A DNA stretch of 64,000 nucleotides from Chryseobacterium balustinum (GTDB lineage: Bacteria; Bacteroidota; Bacteroidia; Flavobacteriales; Weeksellaceae). Positions within the stretch are counted from its first letter, which is position 1. Every line of letters starts with the position of its first letter. The stretch lies in NCBI RefSeq assembly GCF_900168205.1, contig NZ_FUZE01000012.1:1-64000 (forward strand). Reading direction: 5' to 3'. This document shows, one piece after another, positions 9,195 through 19,222 of the stretch. The notes under the pieces were generated by a model that was given only the letters and a program-made list of their open reading frames with translations, was not told where the DNA came from and did no database searches. Made by a program: the position numbers and the translations under genes.

Positions 9195-10622
9195 TTAATC
9201 TATTTTGATAAGTTTTTTATTTATCACACCTGTTTTCGTTATTATCTTTAAAATATAACCTCCTTTTGGAATACTTAAAGTAGACATTTCTTTTTTATTT
9301 GTTGATAATATTAATGCACCCGAATAGCTGTATAAATCCATTTTTAATATTGATTTTTTTTCATCTTTAGCAGTTATTGAATCACCAAAAGGATTATTAA
9401 CTACAATTCTATCATCTTCACTATTTTCAATTGTGCTTAAAGTAGACTGATTTTCTGTAATATTATATTTTATAACCGAAACATTGTTACCAACTATACC
9501 CACCATATAAATAGCATTTCCTTTGCTATAAAGTTTTACATAAGATAAGTATGGAGGAATTCCTGGGTCAGTAAAAAATTGCTGAGAATTAACATTTACC
9601 TGATTTCCGCTTTCATCATATGCTAGAAAATTATATGGACCAAATGTCTGTGGGATCCCAAATATCAAATAATTTCCATTAGGTGTATAAATTAAATCCG
9701 TACTGCTGCTATTGTAAACATTAGGATTAATAGGTAAACTTATATGCGAATTATTCCCAAAAAAAGATGCATTAAGGTTTTCATCTGTTTTCATTAATCT
9801 TATTGATGTAAAATTAGAAGGATCAAAAGGGTCTGAGGTAAATCTAAAATAGTATAAACTGTAATTATCTTTAGCTTTAGTTCTGTAGTTTTCATACAGA
9901 GCAATTGGATTCGAGTAAATTGAAGACACTTGTTTTTCTACAATACTTGGTGTATGTACATCTACTCTTTTTGTACCTCCAAAATTATCAAAAAACAATT
10001 TATCGCCTTTTGTTTCTATAGGCTCTACCGGATAACCGCTATTATCAAATATTACAGAACCATTAGTGCCCACTGCCGAATCTAAATTACCGGTCTGTAA
10101 ATATTTTGTAAATCCGTTCTTTTTTGTAAGTAATAAACCTCCATCTTCAGATGAAGTAAAATATCCTTCTTGGATACTAAAATTATATGCTAAAATTCCA
10201 TTATTGGAAAAACTACTATTAATAGTTCCGTTTGTATTGTAACTAATAATACGATTATTTATAGCAGAGGTATAAGGATCGGCATAATTAATGTAAAATT
10301 TACCGCCGCTACCTTGTAGAAGTATATGAAAGGTATCTGAACTATTATCTAACTGAAGGTAACCATTTTGTGCAAAATTATCATCCAAAATTCCATTTGG
10401 ATTAATTTTCACGACATATCGGCTAGGAAGCATGTCTATTCCGTTATTTGTTAGCAATAATGAATTATCATTTTGTATAAAAATTTCAGCTCCATACCCG
10501 TTTCCCTGATCATAAGTAAATATACCATTATTTCCAAAAGAAGGATCTCTTTGTAACTGAATTTGCGCATTGGAAACACCAAAAAAGCCTATTAAACTGC
10601 TTAAAAGTAGATATTTTTTCAT
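9195..10622 (-). CDS. T9SS type A sorting domain-containing secreted protein
   Basis: About 475 aa from the ATG at 10622. An upstream in-frame ATG would only add MYFYLKYNT before the signal peptide MKKYLLLSSLIGFFGVSNAQ. The body is built of short repeats of the type DPSFGNNGIFTYDQGNGYG, DDNFAQNGYLQLDNS, NSSFSNNGILAYNFS and DSAVGTNGSVIFDN. These are delta-60-like repeats in which D..F..NG... recurs about every 50 residues, suggesting a beta-propeller. The last ~75 residues (IVVNNPFGDSITAK, MDLYSYSGALI, IPKGGYILKIITKTG, KKLIKID) form the type A T9SS signal, so the protein should be exported by type IX secretion. Function unknown. Confidence 0.85.
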   Translation of the reverse strand: MKKYLLLSSLIGFFGVSNAQIQLQRDPSFGNNGIFTYDQGNGYGAEIFIQNDNSLLLTNNGIDMLPSRYVVKINPNGILDDNFAQNGYLQLDNSSDTFHILLQGSGGKFYINYADPYTSAINNRIISYNTNGTINSSFSNNGILAYNFSIQEGYFTSSEDGGLLLTKKNGFTKYLQTGNLDSAVGTNGSVIFDNSGYPVEPIETKGDKLFFDNFGGTKRVDVHTPSIVEKQVSSIYSNPIALYENYRTKAKDNYSLYYFRFTSDPFDPSNFTSIRLMKTDENLNASFFGNNSHISLPINPNVYNSSSTDLIYTPNGNYLIFGIPQTFGPYNFLAYDESGNQVNVNSQQFFTDPGIPPYLSYVKLYSKGNAIYMVGIVGNNVSVIKYNITENQSTLSTIENSEDDRIVVNNPFGDSITAKDEKKSILKMDLYSYSGALILSTNKKEMSTLSIPKGGYILKIITKTGVINKKLIKID

Positions 10623-10802
10623 CGTATTGTATTTTAAATAAAAATACATAAAAAAATCAATAACAAATCACATAAAATTGATTTTTTAAATAAATCATAA
10701 ACTTAATAAACATCAATAATATTAAACACTTGACAATCAATAATATAAATAATAATTCTGCATTCATTATATGAAATAATTTATAATCACTTCACAATGC
10801 AT

Positions 10803-10830
10803 AAAAAAGCCCCGAAAAATCGAGGCTTTA
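10803..10830 (-). terminator. Terminator of typA
   Basis: On the minus strand AAAGCCTCG and CGGGGCTTT pair with one G-U, followed by T6. The wobble only pairs in the minus-strand RNA, fixing the direction. Confidence 0.8.
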
Positions 10831-10853
10831 GATATATATTTAAGAATATTAGA

Positions 10854-12662
10854 TTATGCTTTTGCTCCTCTTTCAATTCTTTTTCTTTCTTCTTCAGAAA
10901 GTACTTTCTTTCTCATACGGATGAAGTTTGGAGTTACCTCGATTGCTTCATCAGCTTGGATATATTCCATACATTCTTCAAGAGAGAATAAGATCTTTGG
11001 TGCAACACCTGTATCTTTATCTTTACCTGAAGCTCTCATGTTGTTCAATTGTTTTGCTTCAACGATGTTTACAACTAGATCACCTGGCTTGTTTTGCTCA
11101 CCGATAACCATCCCTGCATAGATTTCCTCACCCGGATCAACATAGAATTTACCTCTATCTTGAAGTTTAGCAATAGAATATTCAGTTGCAGGACCTTGAG
11201 TTTTAGAAATCAACACCCCGTTGCTTCTTCCAGGAATAGCACCTTTGAAAGACTTGTATTCTGTGAAACGGTGTGCCATAATAGCTTCACCTGCAGTAGC
11301 TGTCAACATCTGAGAACGCAATCCGATCAAACCTCTTGAAGGAATTTCGAATTCCATGTGCTGCATTTCACCTTTAGTTTCCATAATGTGAAGGTCACCT
11401 TTTCTCTGAGTCGCCAAATCGATTACTCTTGAAGCAAATTCTTCAGGAACGTCTACTACCAAAGATTCGTAAGGCTCCAACTTCTCACCATTTTCACCTT
11501 CTTTCAAGATAACCTGTGGCTGACCAATCGTCATTTCGTAACCTTCTCTTCTCATTGTTTCAATTAAAACTGATAAGTGAAGAATACCTCTACCGAATAC
11601 CAAGAAAGTGTTTGCATCATCAGTCTGTTGAACTCTTAACGCAAGGTTTTTCTCTAATTCTTTAGTTAATCTTTCTTTTAAGTGATTAGAAGTTACATAT
11701 TTACCATCTTTACCGAAGAAAGGTGAATTGTTGATTGAGAACGTCATGTTCAATGTAGGCTCATCAATTGCAGTTCTTGGCAATGGCTCAGGATTTTCAA
11801 GATCTACGAAAGAGTCTCCGATCTGGAAAGCATCGAAACCTACTACCGCACAGATATCTCCAGCTTTTACTTCAGTTACTTTTTTCTTTCCTAAACCTTC
11901 GAAAACGTATAATTCTTTTACTTTTCCTTTTACAACTTTTCCGTCTGCCTGAGCAAGACCGATCCATTGAGATTCTTTAATTTCTCCTCTGATTACTTTT
12001 CCGATTGCAATTCTTCCTAAGAAAGAAGAGAAATCTAGAGAAACAATCTGCATCTGCAAGTTACCCTCCTCTACTTTAGGCTCAGGAACATATTGCAAAA
12101 TACCGTCTAGTAATGGGAAAATATTGTCAGTTTGCTCTAATGAAGTGTTGAACCATCCTTGTTTAGATGAACCGTAGAATGTTGGGAAATCCAACTGCTC
12201 TTCAGTAGCTTCAAGGTTGAAGAACAAATCGAATACCTGATCGTGAACTTCTTCAGGACGACAGTTTGGTTTGTCTACTTTGTTGATTACAACCAAAGGT
12301 CTAAGACCCAATTCTAAAGCTTTTTGCAATACGAATCTTGTTTGAGGCATTGGTCCTTCGAACGCATCTACCAACAAGATAACACCGTCTGCCATTTTCA
12401 ATACTCTTTCTACTTCTCCACCAAAATCGGCGTGACCAGGAGTATCGATAACGTTAATTTTTGTATCTTTATAAGTAACAGAAATATTTTTTGATAAAAT
12501 GGTAATTCCTCTTTCTCTTTCAAGATCGTTGTTATCCATTATTAATTCTCCACTTTCCTGATTTTCTCTGAAAATGTTTGTAGCATGAATAATCTTATCA
12601 ACCAAAGTAGTTTTACCGTGGTCAACGTGTGCGATAATCGCAATATTTCTAATGTTTTGCAT
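10854..12662 (-). CDS. typA: Ribosome-associated translational GTPase TypA/BipA
   Basis: A 602-aa translation-factor GTPase, the normal TypA length. The G1 P-loop is AHVDHGKTTL (residues 11-20), the switch II/G3 motif is DTPGHADFG, and G4 is NKVDKP. The effector region has RERGITI. EF-G-like domain II, domain III and domain V follow, and the TypA-specific C-terminal domain ends in FIRMRKKVLSEEERKR. TypA binds the ribosome and helps 50S assembly and growth under stress. A near-consensus -7 box (TAATTTCG on the minus strand) lies just upstream of the ATG. It is transcribed alone. Confidence 0.96.
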   Translation of the reverse strand: MQNIRNIAIIAHVDHGKTTLVDKIIHATNIFRENQESGELIMDNNDLERERGITILSKNISVTYKDTKINVIDTPGHADFGGEVERVLKMADGVILLVDAFEGPMPQTRFVLQKALELGLRPLVVINKVDKPNCRPEEVHDQVFDLFFNLEATEEQLDFPTFYGSSKQGWFNTSLEQTDNIFPLLDGILQYVPEPKVEEGNLQMQIVSLDFSSFLGRIAIGKVIRGEIKESQWIGLAQADGKVVKGKVKELYVFEGLGKKKVTEVKAGDICAVVGFDAFQIGDSFVDLENPEPLPRTAIDEPTLNMTFSINNSPFFGKDGKYVTSNHLKERLTKELEKNLALRVQQTDDANTFLVFGRGILHLSVLIETMRREGYEMTIGQPQVILKEGENGEKLEPYESLVVDVPEEFASRVIDLATQRKGDLHIMETKGEMQHMEFEIPSRGLIGLRSQMLTATAGEAIMAHRFTEYKSFKGAIPGRSNGVLISKTQGPATEYSIAKLQDRGKFYVDPGEEIYAGMVIGEQNKPGDLVVNIVEAKQLNNMRASGKDKDTGVAPKILFSLEECMEYIQADEAIEVTPNFIRMRKKVLSEEERKRIERGAKA

Positions 12663-13018
12663 GAATGATTTTTACGGGTGCGAAATTAGCGATTTTTAAT
12701 GAATTATCTACTATCAATATTTATTTATTAATAAATTCATAATGAACGGATTCCATTTAAGGCATCATTCTAGTCAATAATTTATCCGTTGACAACAGCT
12801 TACTTTACAGCATAGTAAGAGATTCAATGCTTTTAAAAAAGCTTTTAAATAGGAATTAAATCAAATATAATGACCTAAAACATTCAGTATAAATAATTTT
12901 ATCAATTATAAAATTACTTAAAAACATCTCTGATAAATTATTAAATCATAAAGTATATTAAATATTTTATCAGATAAACAGTTTTCACTTAATTTGCATA
13001 ATATTAATGTAGTAGAAC
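12663..13018. other. Intergenic stretch of about 350 bases between divergent genes
   Basis: AT-rich spacer between typA (minus) and the plug protein (plus). No open frame or RNA gene was recognised. The only signal is TTAATTTG at 12989-12996, a 7/8 match to the TAnnTTTG box, 22 bases before the ATG at 13019. Confidence 0.5.
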
Positions 13019-15424
13019 ATGAAAAGAATAATTACATTCTGTTTTGTTTTGGCATCTTTCAGCCACATCCACTCACAACAATCCGCCGATAAGGCTCTTC
13101 AATATATTAACGAAAATCTTTCACAGGAAAATATTTATATCCTTACGGATAAAGATTTATATCTTTCGGGTGAAACATTATGGTTTAATGCAATGGTTTT
13201 CAGAAACTTTTCGATATCTGATAATTCAACCAACTTTTTTATTGAGCTTTATGATAAAAATAAAAAACAGATTCTGAGAAAAAGATTCCCTATTTTTAAC
13301 GGAGTTGTTCAGGGAAGTTTTCAAATTCCTGAAAGTTTGAGTGAAGACATTTATTTTGTGAGAGCTTATACTCCGATGATGAGTAATCTGAATGAAGATT
13401 TCCAGTATATAAAGCAAATACCTATATACAATCCTTCTTCACCTAGAAAATTAGTTGCAGATAAATCTTCTTCATGGTCTGCAACAGTACATCCGGAAGG
13501 AAATTCTTTTATTGCCGGAAATCAGTCTAAAATAGCTGTACGTCTTCATAACACCGGAACTCCACCCTCTCAATGGGAAGGGTATGTAATTGAAAAAGAC
13601 CATCCAGAAAAGAAAATCGCAACTTTTAAAGGTTTAGACGAAAATGTTGCCGTTTTCTCATTAAGCCCTGAAAAAGATAAAATTTACGAAGCGATAATTA
13701 CGGATAATAACGGTTTACAAAAATCTGTAGCACTTCCGAAAGCTTTAGAAAAAGGAGTAGGTCTGCAGGTTATCAGTGAAAAAGATAATGTTAAATACAA
13801 AATAAAAAACACCGGCGAAAGTATTGCCTACTACACTGTTATCGCCAATATCGGTGATCAGTTGGTTTATAAAGCTAAAGTTAATCAGTTAAAAGATTCA
13901 TTTCAGGCGATACCCACCAATCAGCTTATCAACGGTGTTTTGCAACTTACGGTATTTGACGATAAAAAAAATGTATTGGTAAGCAGAATGTGCTTTGTAA
14001 TGCCTCAGCATTTAAATATAGTAGCTCCTGAAATAAAGCCTGAAATAATCAGCGTAGAAAAAAGAGCTTTAAATTCTTTAGAAATTAAGCCTCTTAAAGA
14101 TATCATCAATTATTCTATAACCGTATTTGACCCTGAGTTTAAAAAATCTTTGCAGGATGAAAATCTTTTAAGCTCATTATGGCTTACAAGTGTTATCAAG
14201 TCTAAAATCGACAGACCTGCACAATATTTTACCGAAAAAAGAAATACCGAAGCACTTGATGCTTTATTGATTTCAGAACAATGGAAATCTTTCGACTGGA
14301 AAGAAATTATAGCAGGAAATTACCCTTCTATTATAAATAATCCTTCTAAATACATTTCATATAAAGGAAGAGTAACCCTTAATGCAAAGCCTGCACCTCA
14401 GCAAGATTTGATTATGTTTATAGAAGGAGGCAAATCGGGAAGCGAAGTTCTTCAGGTTGAAACAGACAGTAATGGAGAATTTTTCTTCGACAATATGCTT
14501 TTCGAAAAACCCATCAAAGTCACCTATCAATTCAATGGGGCGAATGCTGCTTTAAAAAGCCGAACTAGTGTTTTTGTAAATCCTGTCAACACTTTTATTC
14601 CGCTAAAAAAAGAATTACCTGCAATTGAAGGATATCAATTGGTAGACACAGTATCAGATTCATCGCAACCCGCAGAAATTAATAAAATAATAGCTTCTCA
14701 AAAAGCAAAAAAAGAATATGATGAAAAGATAATTACCATTGAGGAAGTAAAATTAAAAGCTAAAAAGAAAAACCTCAAAGATGAACTTAACAACAAACTG
14801 AGTAGCCCGCTTTATAGAAGCATGAGTGAGACGGTTTTTGATTTTGTCAATGAAAATCAGTCGGCGAGTTCACAAAATATATTACAATGGCTACAAGGTC
14901 GCGCTGCGGGATTAACAATTAATTACGAAAATGGAATTCCAACCCCATATATCCGTCAAGCAAAAGCGAATGTTTATCTTGATGAAATGTTAACTGATAC
15001 AAGCACTCTTACCGGCTTATCTTCAGATAATATCGCTATGGTAAAAATTATTAAAGACGGTGCAATTGGTATGAGTGGCGGTGGTAGCGGAGGTGTACTT
15101 ATTTATACTAAAAGAGGAGATACAAAACCTGTAACCAAAGCAAACTCACTTTCAGAAATGGTCAATCTTAACTTTTTTGTTATGGAAGGTTATAATCAAT
15201 CTGAAGAATACCCTGATTCTGATTACGGAAATTCTGAATTATCTAAAATAAGCAGTGACTACAGACCTGTACTCTACTGGAATCCCAATATGGAGATAGA
15301 TCCGGCTACTCCTGCAAAGGTCGATTTTTATAATAATGATACTGCAAAAAAATTCCGTTTTCTGATTATGGGATTTGATGCTGAAAAATACATTCCTGTT
15401 TATTACGAAAAACTTTTGCCTTAG
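13019..15424 (+). CDS. TonB-plug-domain protein with MG2-like N-terminus (left paralogue)
   Basis: An 801-aa protein with a signal peptide (MKRIITFCFVLASFSHIHSQ). Residues ~35-130 resemble an alpha-2-macroglobulin MG2 strand set (YILTDKDLYLSGETLWFNAM, FFIELYDKNKKQILRKRFP, DIYFVRAYTPMMSN). Residues ~615-705 look like a TonB-receptor plug (NILQWLQGRAAGLTI, NVYLDEML, NIAMVKIIKDGAIGMSGGGS, GGVLIYTKRG). There is no outer-membrane beta-barrel, so it is not a complete receptor. A Lys-rich linker (EVKLKAKKKNLKDELNNKLS) precedes the plug. The same architecture, broken by two lesions, is found at 25557-27963 across the CRISPR-Cas locus. Function unknown. Confidence 0.75.
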   Translation: MKRIITFCFVLASFSHIHSQQSADKALQYINENLSQENIYILTDKDLYLSGETLWFNAMVFRNFSISDNSTNFFIELYDKNKKQILRKRFPIFNGVVQGSFQIPESLSEDIYFVRAYTPMMSNLNEDFQYIKQIPIYNPSSPRKLVADKSSSWSATVHPEGNSFIAGNQSKIAVRLHNTGTPPSQWEGYVIEKDHPEKKIATFKGLDENVAVFSLSPEKDKIYEAIITDNNGLQKSVALPKALEKGVGLQVISEKDNVKYKIKNTGESIAYYTVIANIGDQLVYKAKVNQLKDSFQAIPTNQLINGVLQLTVFDDKKNVLVSRMCFVMPQHLNIVAPEIKPEIISVEKRALNSLEIKPLKDIINYSITVFDPEFKKSLQDENLLSSLWLTSVIKSKIDRPAQYFTEKRNTEALDALLISEQWKSFDWKEIIAGNYPSIINNPSKYISYKGRVTLNAKPAPQQDLIMFIEGGKSGSEVLQVETDSNGEFFFDNMLFEKPIKVTYQFNGANAALKSRTSVFVNPVNTFIPLKKELPAIEGYQLVDTVSDSSQPAEINKIIASQKAKKEYDEKIITIEEVKLKAKKKNLKDELNNKLSSPLYRSMSETVFDFVNENQSASSQNILQWLQGRAAGLTINYENGIPTPYIRQAKANVYLDEMLTDTSTLTGLSSDNIAMVKIIKDGAIGMSGGGSGGVLIYTKRGDTKPVTKANSLSEMVNLNFFVMEGYNQSEEYPDSDYGNSELSKISSDYRPVLYWNPNMEIDPATPAKVDFYNNDTAKKFRFLIMGFDAEKYIPVYYEKLLP

Positions 15425-15455
15425 TTATTTTTAAGTATTTAAAATTTTAACTTAC

Positions 15456-15489
15456 AGTTCCTGAAATTATTTTGGGAACTTTTTATTTT
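15456..15489 (+). terminator. Terminator of the left plug-protein gene
   Basis: AGTTCC (15456-15461) pairs with GGAACT (15475-15480), followed by T5ATTTT. It ends immediately before the degenerate first CRISPR repeat. Confidence 0.6.
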
Positions 15490-15493
15490 AAAA

Positions 15494-15523
15494 ATTACTT
15501 TCATTTTTGAGATATAACACAAC
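15494..15523 (+). repeat. Degenerate first CRISPR repeat lacking the internal promoter box
   Basis: Matches repeat bases 8-47 except for one G to A change and loss of ten bases (TATCTTTGAG, repeat positions 26-35). The deletion lies between two internal TTTGAG copies, as expected from slippage. It removes the TAnnTTTG box, so spacer 15524-15553 should lack its own promoter. Confidence 0.85.
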
Positions 15524-15578
15524 TTGAAAACTATATGCCAGCGAGAGAAAACAGTTGTGAATTGCTTTCATTTTTGAG

Positions 15579-15586
15579 TATCTTTG
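15579..15586 (+). promoter_or_regulatory. Promoter -7 box inside each CRISPR repeat (first copy given)
   Basis: Repeat bases 26-33 read TATCTTTG, a perfect TAnnTTTG. Repeat bases 2-4 are TTG, 21 bases upstream, inside the 17-23 range of the flavobacterial -33/-7 consensus. The predicted start is about 5-6 bases after the box, in the last ten bases of the repeat, so each spacer would be transcribed from its own promoter. The box recurs every 77 bases in all 41 full repeats. Confidence 0.6.
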
Positions 15587-18500
15587 AGATATAACACAAC
15601 AAGATTACTGTTTTAGCAGCTTCAAGTGCGGTTGTGAATTGCTTTCATTTTTGAGTATCTTTGAGATATAACACAACAGGGCGTGCTGTTAAATATCCTG
15701 CTCATGTGTTGTGAATTGCTTTCATTTTTGAGTATCTTTGAGATATAACACAACGATAATTTTCTGTAAAAGAGCTTTGTCTTTGTTGTGAATTGCTTTC
15801 ATTTTTGAGTATCTTTGAGATATAACACAACTTTACCCATCTTTGTGGTGCATACCAGTCTGTTGTGAATTGCTTTCATTTTTGAGTATCTTTGAGATAT
15901 AACACAACAATCCCAAAAATATGCATACTACTCATGTGGTTGTGAATTGCTTTCATTTTTGAGTATCTTTGAGATATAACACAACATTTACGCAATCATG
16001 TTGGTCTGAACTTGCGTTGTGAATTGCTTTCATTTTTGAGTATCTTTGAGATATAACACAACTTTCTTTAACATAGCCTTCAAACTCTGTCAGTTGTGAA
16101 TTGCTTTCATTTTTGAGTATCTTTGAGATATAACACAACAGAAAACCAAAAAGGAAGGGACTGGAACTGGTTGTGAATTGCTTTCATTTTTGAGTATCTT
16201 TGAGATATAACACAACGCAATGATGCGATGTAATTTTTCATGTTGTGTTGTGAATTGCTTTCATTTTTGAGTATCTTTGAGATATAACACAACTAAGTGT
16301 AACCTTCTTCTTTATATTTATTGGTTGTGAATTGCTTTCATTTTTGAGTATCTTTGAGATATAACACAACTAAGTGTAACCTTCTTCTTTATATTTATTG
16401 GTTGTGAATTGCTTTCATTTTTGAGTATCTTTGAGATATAACACAACACTCTAGGATATTGGCTTGCTAACCCATCAGTTGTGAATTGCTTTCATTTTTG
16501 AGTATCTTTGAGATATAACACAACTTTGGATTGGATGACTTCTTACTTACAGTCGTTGTGAATTGCTTTCATTTTTGAGTATCTTTGAGATATAACACAA
16601 CTTACAATGAACGTGTAACAGACCCAAAGTAGTTGTGAATTGCTTTCATTTTTGAGTATCTTTGAGATATAACACAACTTCTACTTTTGGAATAAAGATA
16701 GAACTACTGTTGTGAATTGCTTTCATTTTTGAGTATCTTTGAGATATAACACAACTCCCTAAGCCTAGAAGATTCGGATACTCCTGTTGTGAATTGCTTT
16801 CATTTTTGAGTATCTTTGAGATATAACACAACTTTCTGCAATGGTTATCCGTAAGTCTATACGTTGTGAATTGCTTTCATTTTTGAGTATCTTTGAGATA
16901 TAACACAACTTGTTTTTTCATAGGTGGTAATTGTTTTCTGTTGTGAATTGCTTTCATTTTTGAGTATCTTTGAGATATAACACAACTTCCTCTTCAACAA
17001 CTTCATTCTTTGCTTCGTTGTGAATTGCTTTCATTTTTGAGTATCTTTGAGATATAACACAACGATAATTTTCTGTAAAAGAGCTTTGTCTTTGTTGTGA
17101 ATTGCTTTCATTTTTGAGTATCTTTGAGATATAACACAACTTTACCCATCTTTGTGGTGCATACCAGTCTGTTGTGAATTGCTTTCATTTTTGAGTATCT
17201 TTGAGATATAACACAACATTCGATTGAACGCTTCTTCCAGCCATTGAGTTGTGAATTGCTTTCATTTTTGAGTATCTTTGAGATATAACACAACAAAATA
17301 TAATATTGCTCTTCGGTTGGGGCGGTTGTGAATTGCTTTCATTTTTGAGTATCTTTGAGATATAACACAACTGTACTGCAACACAACCTGACGCTAAAAT
17401 AGTTGTGAATTGCTTTCATTTTTGAGTATCTTTGAGATATAACACAACATTGCATCTGGTTTATATACTCCAGAATTAGTTGTGAATTGCTTTCATTTTT
17501 GAGTATCTTTGAGATATAACACAACACTATCCACAAATAAGTGTGTTCCGTGTTAGTTGTGAATTGCTTTCATTTTTGAGTATCTTTGAGATATAACACA
17601 ACGAACATTTTAAAAGTCGCTTAATGGTGTTTGTTGTGAATTGCTTTCATTTTTGAGTATCTTTGAGATATAACACAACAGTGAGCAACGGTGTTGCTAA
17701 TTGGAATTCGTTGTGAATTGCTTTCATTTTTGAGTATCTTTGAGATATAACACAACATAATATTATTGTTTATGTTATTGTAACGGGTTGTGAATTGCTT
17801 TCATTTTTGAGTATCTTTGAGATATAACACAACCGTAAAGAAATAAGCCTTATTAGCGGTTTCGTTGTGAATTGCTTTCATTTTTGAGTATCTTTGAGAT
17901 ATAACACAACGCCCGATTGGAAGAATCAAATTGATTATCAGTTGTGAATTGCTTTCATTTTTGAGTATCTTTGAGATATAACACAACTAGATAGTGGTTA
18001 CCGTGGCGAAGTAATGTGTTGTGAATTGCTTTCATTTTTGAGTATCTTTGAGATATAACACAACATTAATGAGTTTAAACCATACTGAAGTATCGTTGTG
18101 AATTGCTTTCATTTTTGAGTATCTTTGAGATATAACACAACTCAACTGTAGAAGCATAATTTATTTCATCTGTTGTGAATTGCTTTCATTTTTGAGTATC
18201 TTTGAGATATAACACAACGCCGTGATTGCAGTTGCAAACACACCCTTAGTTGTGAATTGCTTTCATTTTTGAGTATCTTTGAGATATAACACAACATAGT
18301 TAATAACAATAATGCAGTAGTTTCAGTTGTGAATTGCTTTCATTTTTGAGTATCTTTGAGATATAACACAACCTCAAATGAAAACGGAACAATGGTATTA
18401 TCGTTGTGAATTGCTTTCATTTTTGAGTATCTTTGAGATATAACACAACGAGCTATGTTTTCTTTAGCGGTATTCCACTGTTGTGAATTGCTTTCATTTT

Positions 18501-18690
18501 TGAGTATCTTTGAGATATAACACAACTTTAGTATATTTGTTATATGAAAGAAATATGTTGTGAATTGCTTTCATTTTTGAGTATCTTTGAGATATAACAC
18601 AACGTATTCAAAATATTTCTCATTTGCCTTACCGTTGTGAATTGCTTTCATTTTTGAGTATCTTTGAGATATAACACAACCTCAAAATTT

Positions 18691-18725
18691 AACCCATTGT
18701 TATTCAATGGGTTTTGTTGTTTTTT
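18691..18725 (+). terminator. Terminator of the CRISPR array
   Basis: AACCCATTG (18691-18699) pairs perfectly with CAATGGGTT (18705-18713), followed on the + strand by TTGTTGTTTTTT. The minus strand has no T-run after the stem. It starts 10 bases after the last repeat and independently supports + strand transcription of the array. Confidence 0.8.
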
Positions 18726-18737
18726 AGGATTTGAAAT

Positions 18738-19222
<485 letters not shown>

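Larger units (their letters stand above)
15494..18680 (+). CRISPR. Type II-C CRISPR array: 41 full repeats plus 1 degenerate, 30-nt spacers
   Basis: The repeat is 47 nt, starting GTTGTGAATTGCTTTC and ending ATATAACACAAC; its ends GTTGTG/CACAAC are inverted. Full repeats start at 15554 and every 77 bases to 18634 and look identical by eye. A degenerate copy is at 15494-15523. That gives 41 spacers of 30 nt, 38 distinct: 15755 and 15832 recur as a pair at 17064 and 17141, and 16294 is repeated at 16371. The + strand is the crRNA strand because the tracrRNA anti-repeat (25404-25418) is complementary to repeat bases 2-16 and a terminator follows the array on that strand. The array converges on cas2. 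Confidence 0.98.

Noticed and set aside
15953-18525. A series of ~61-codon frames on the minus strand inside the CRISPR array, all starting MCYISKILKNESNSQ
   Set aside because: They are translations of the 47-nt repeat and recur with the 77-base period; two units plus part of a third happen to stay open. Not genes.
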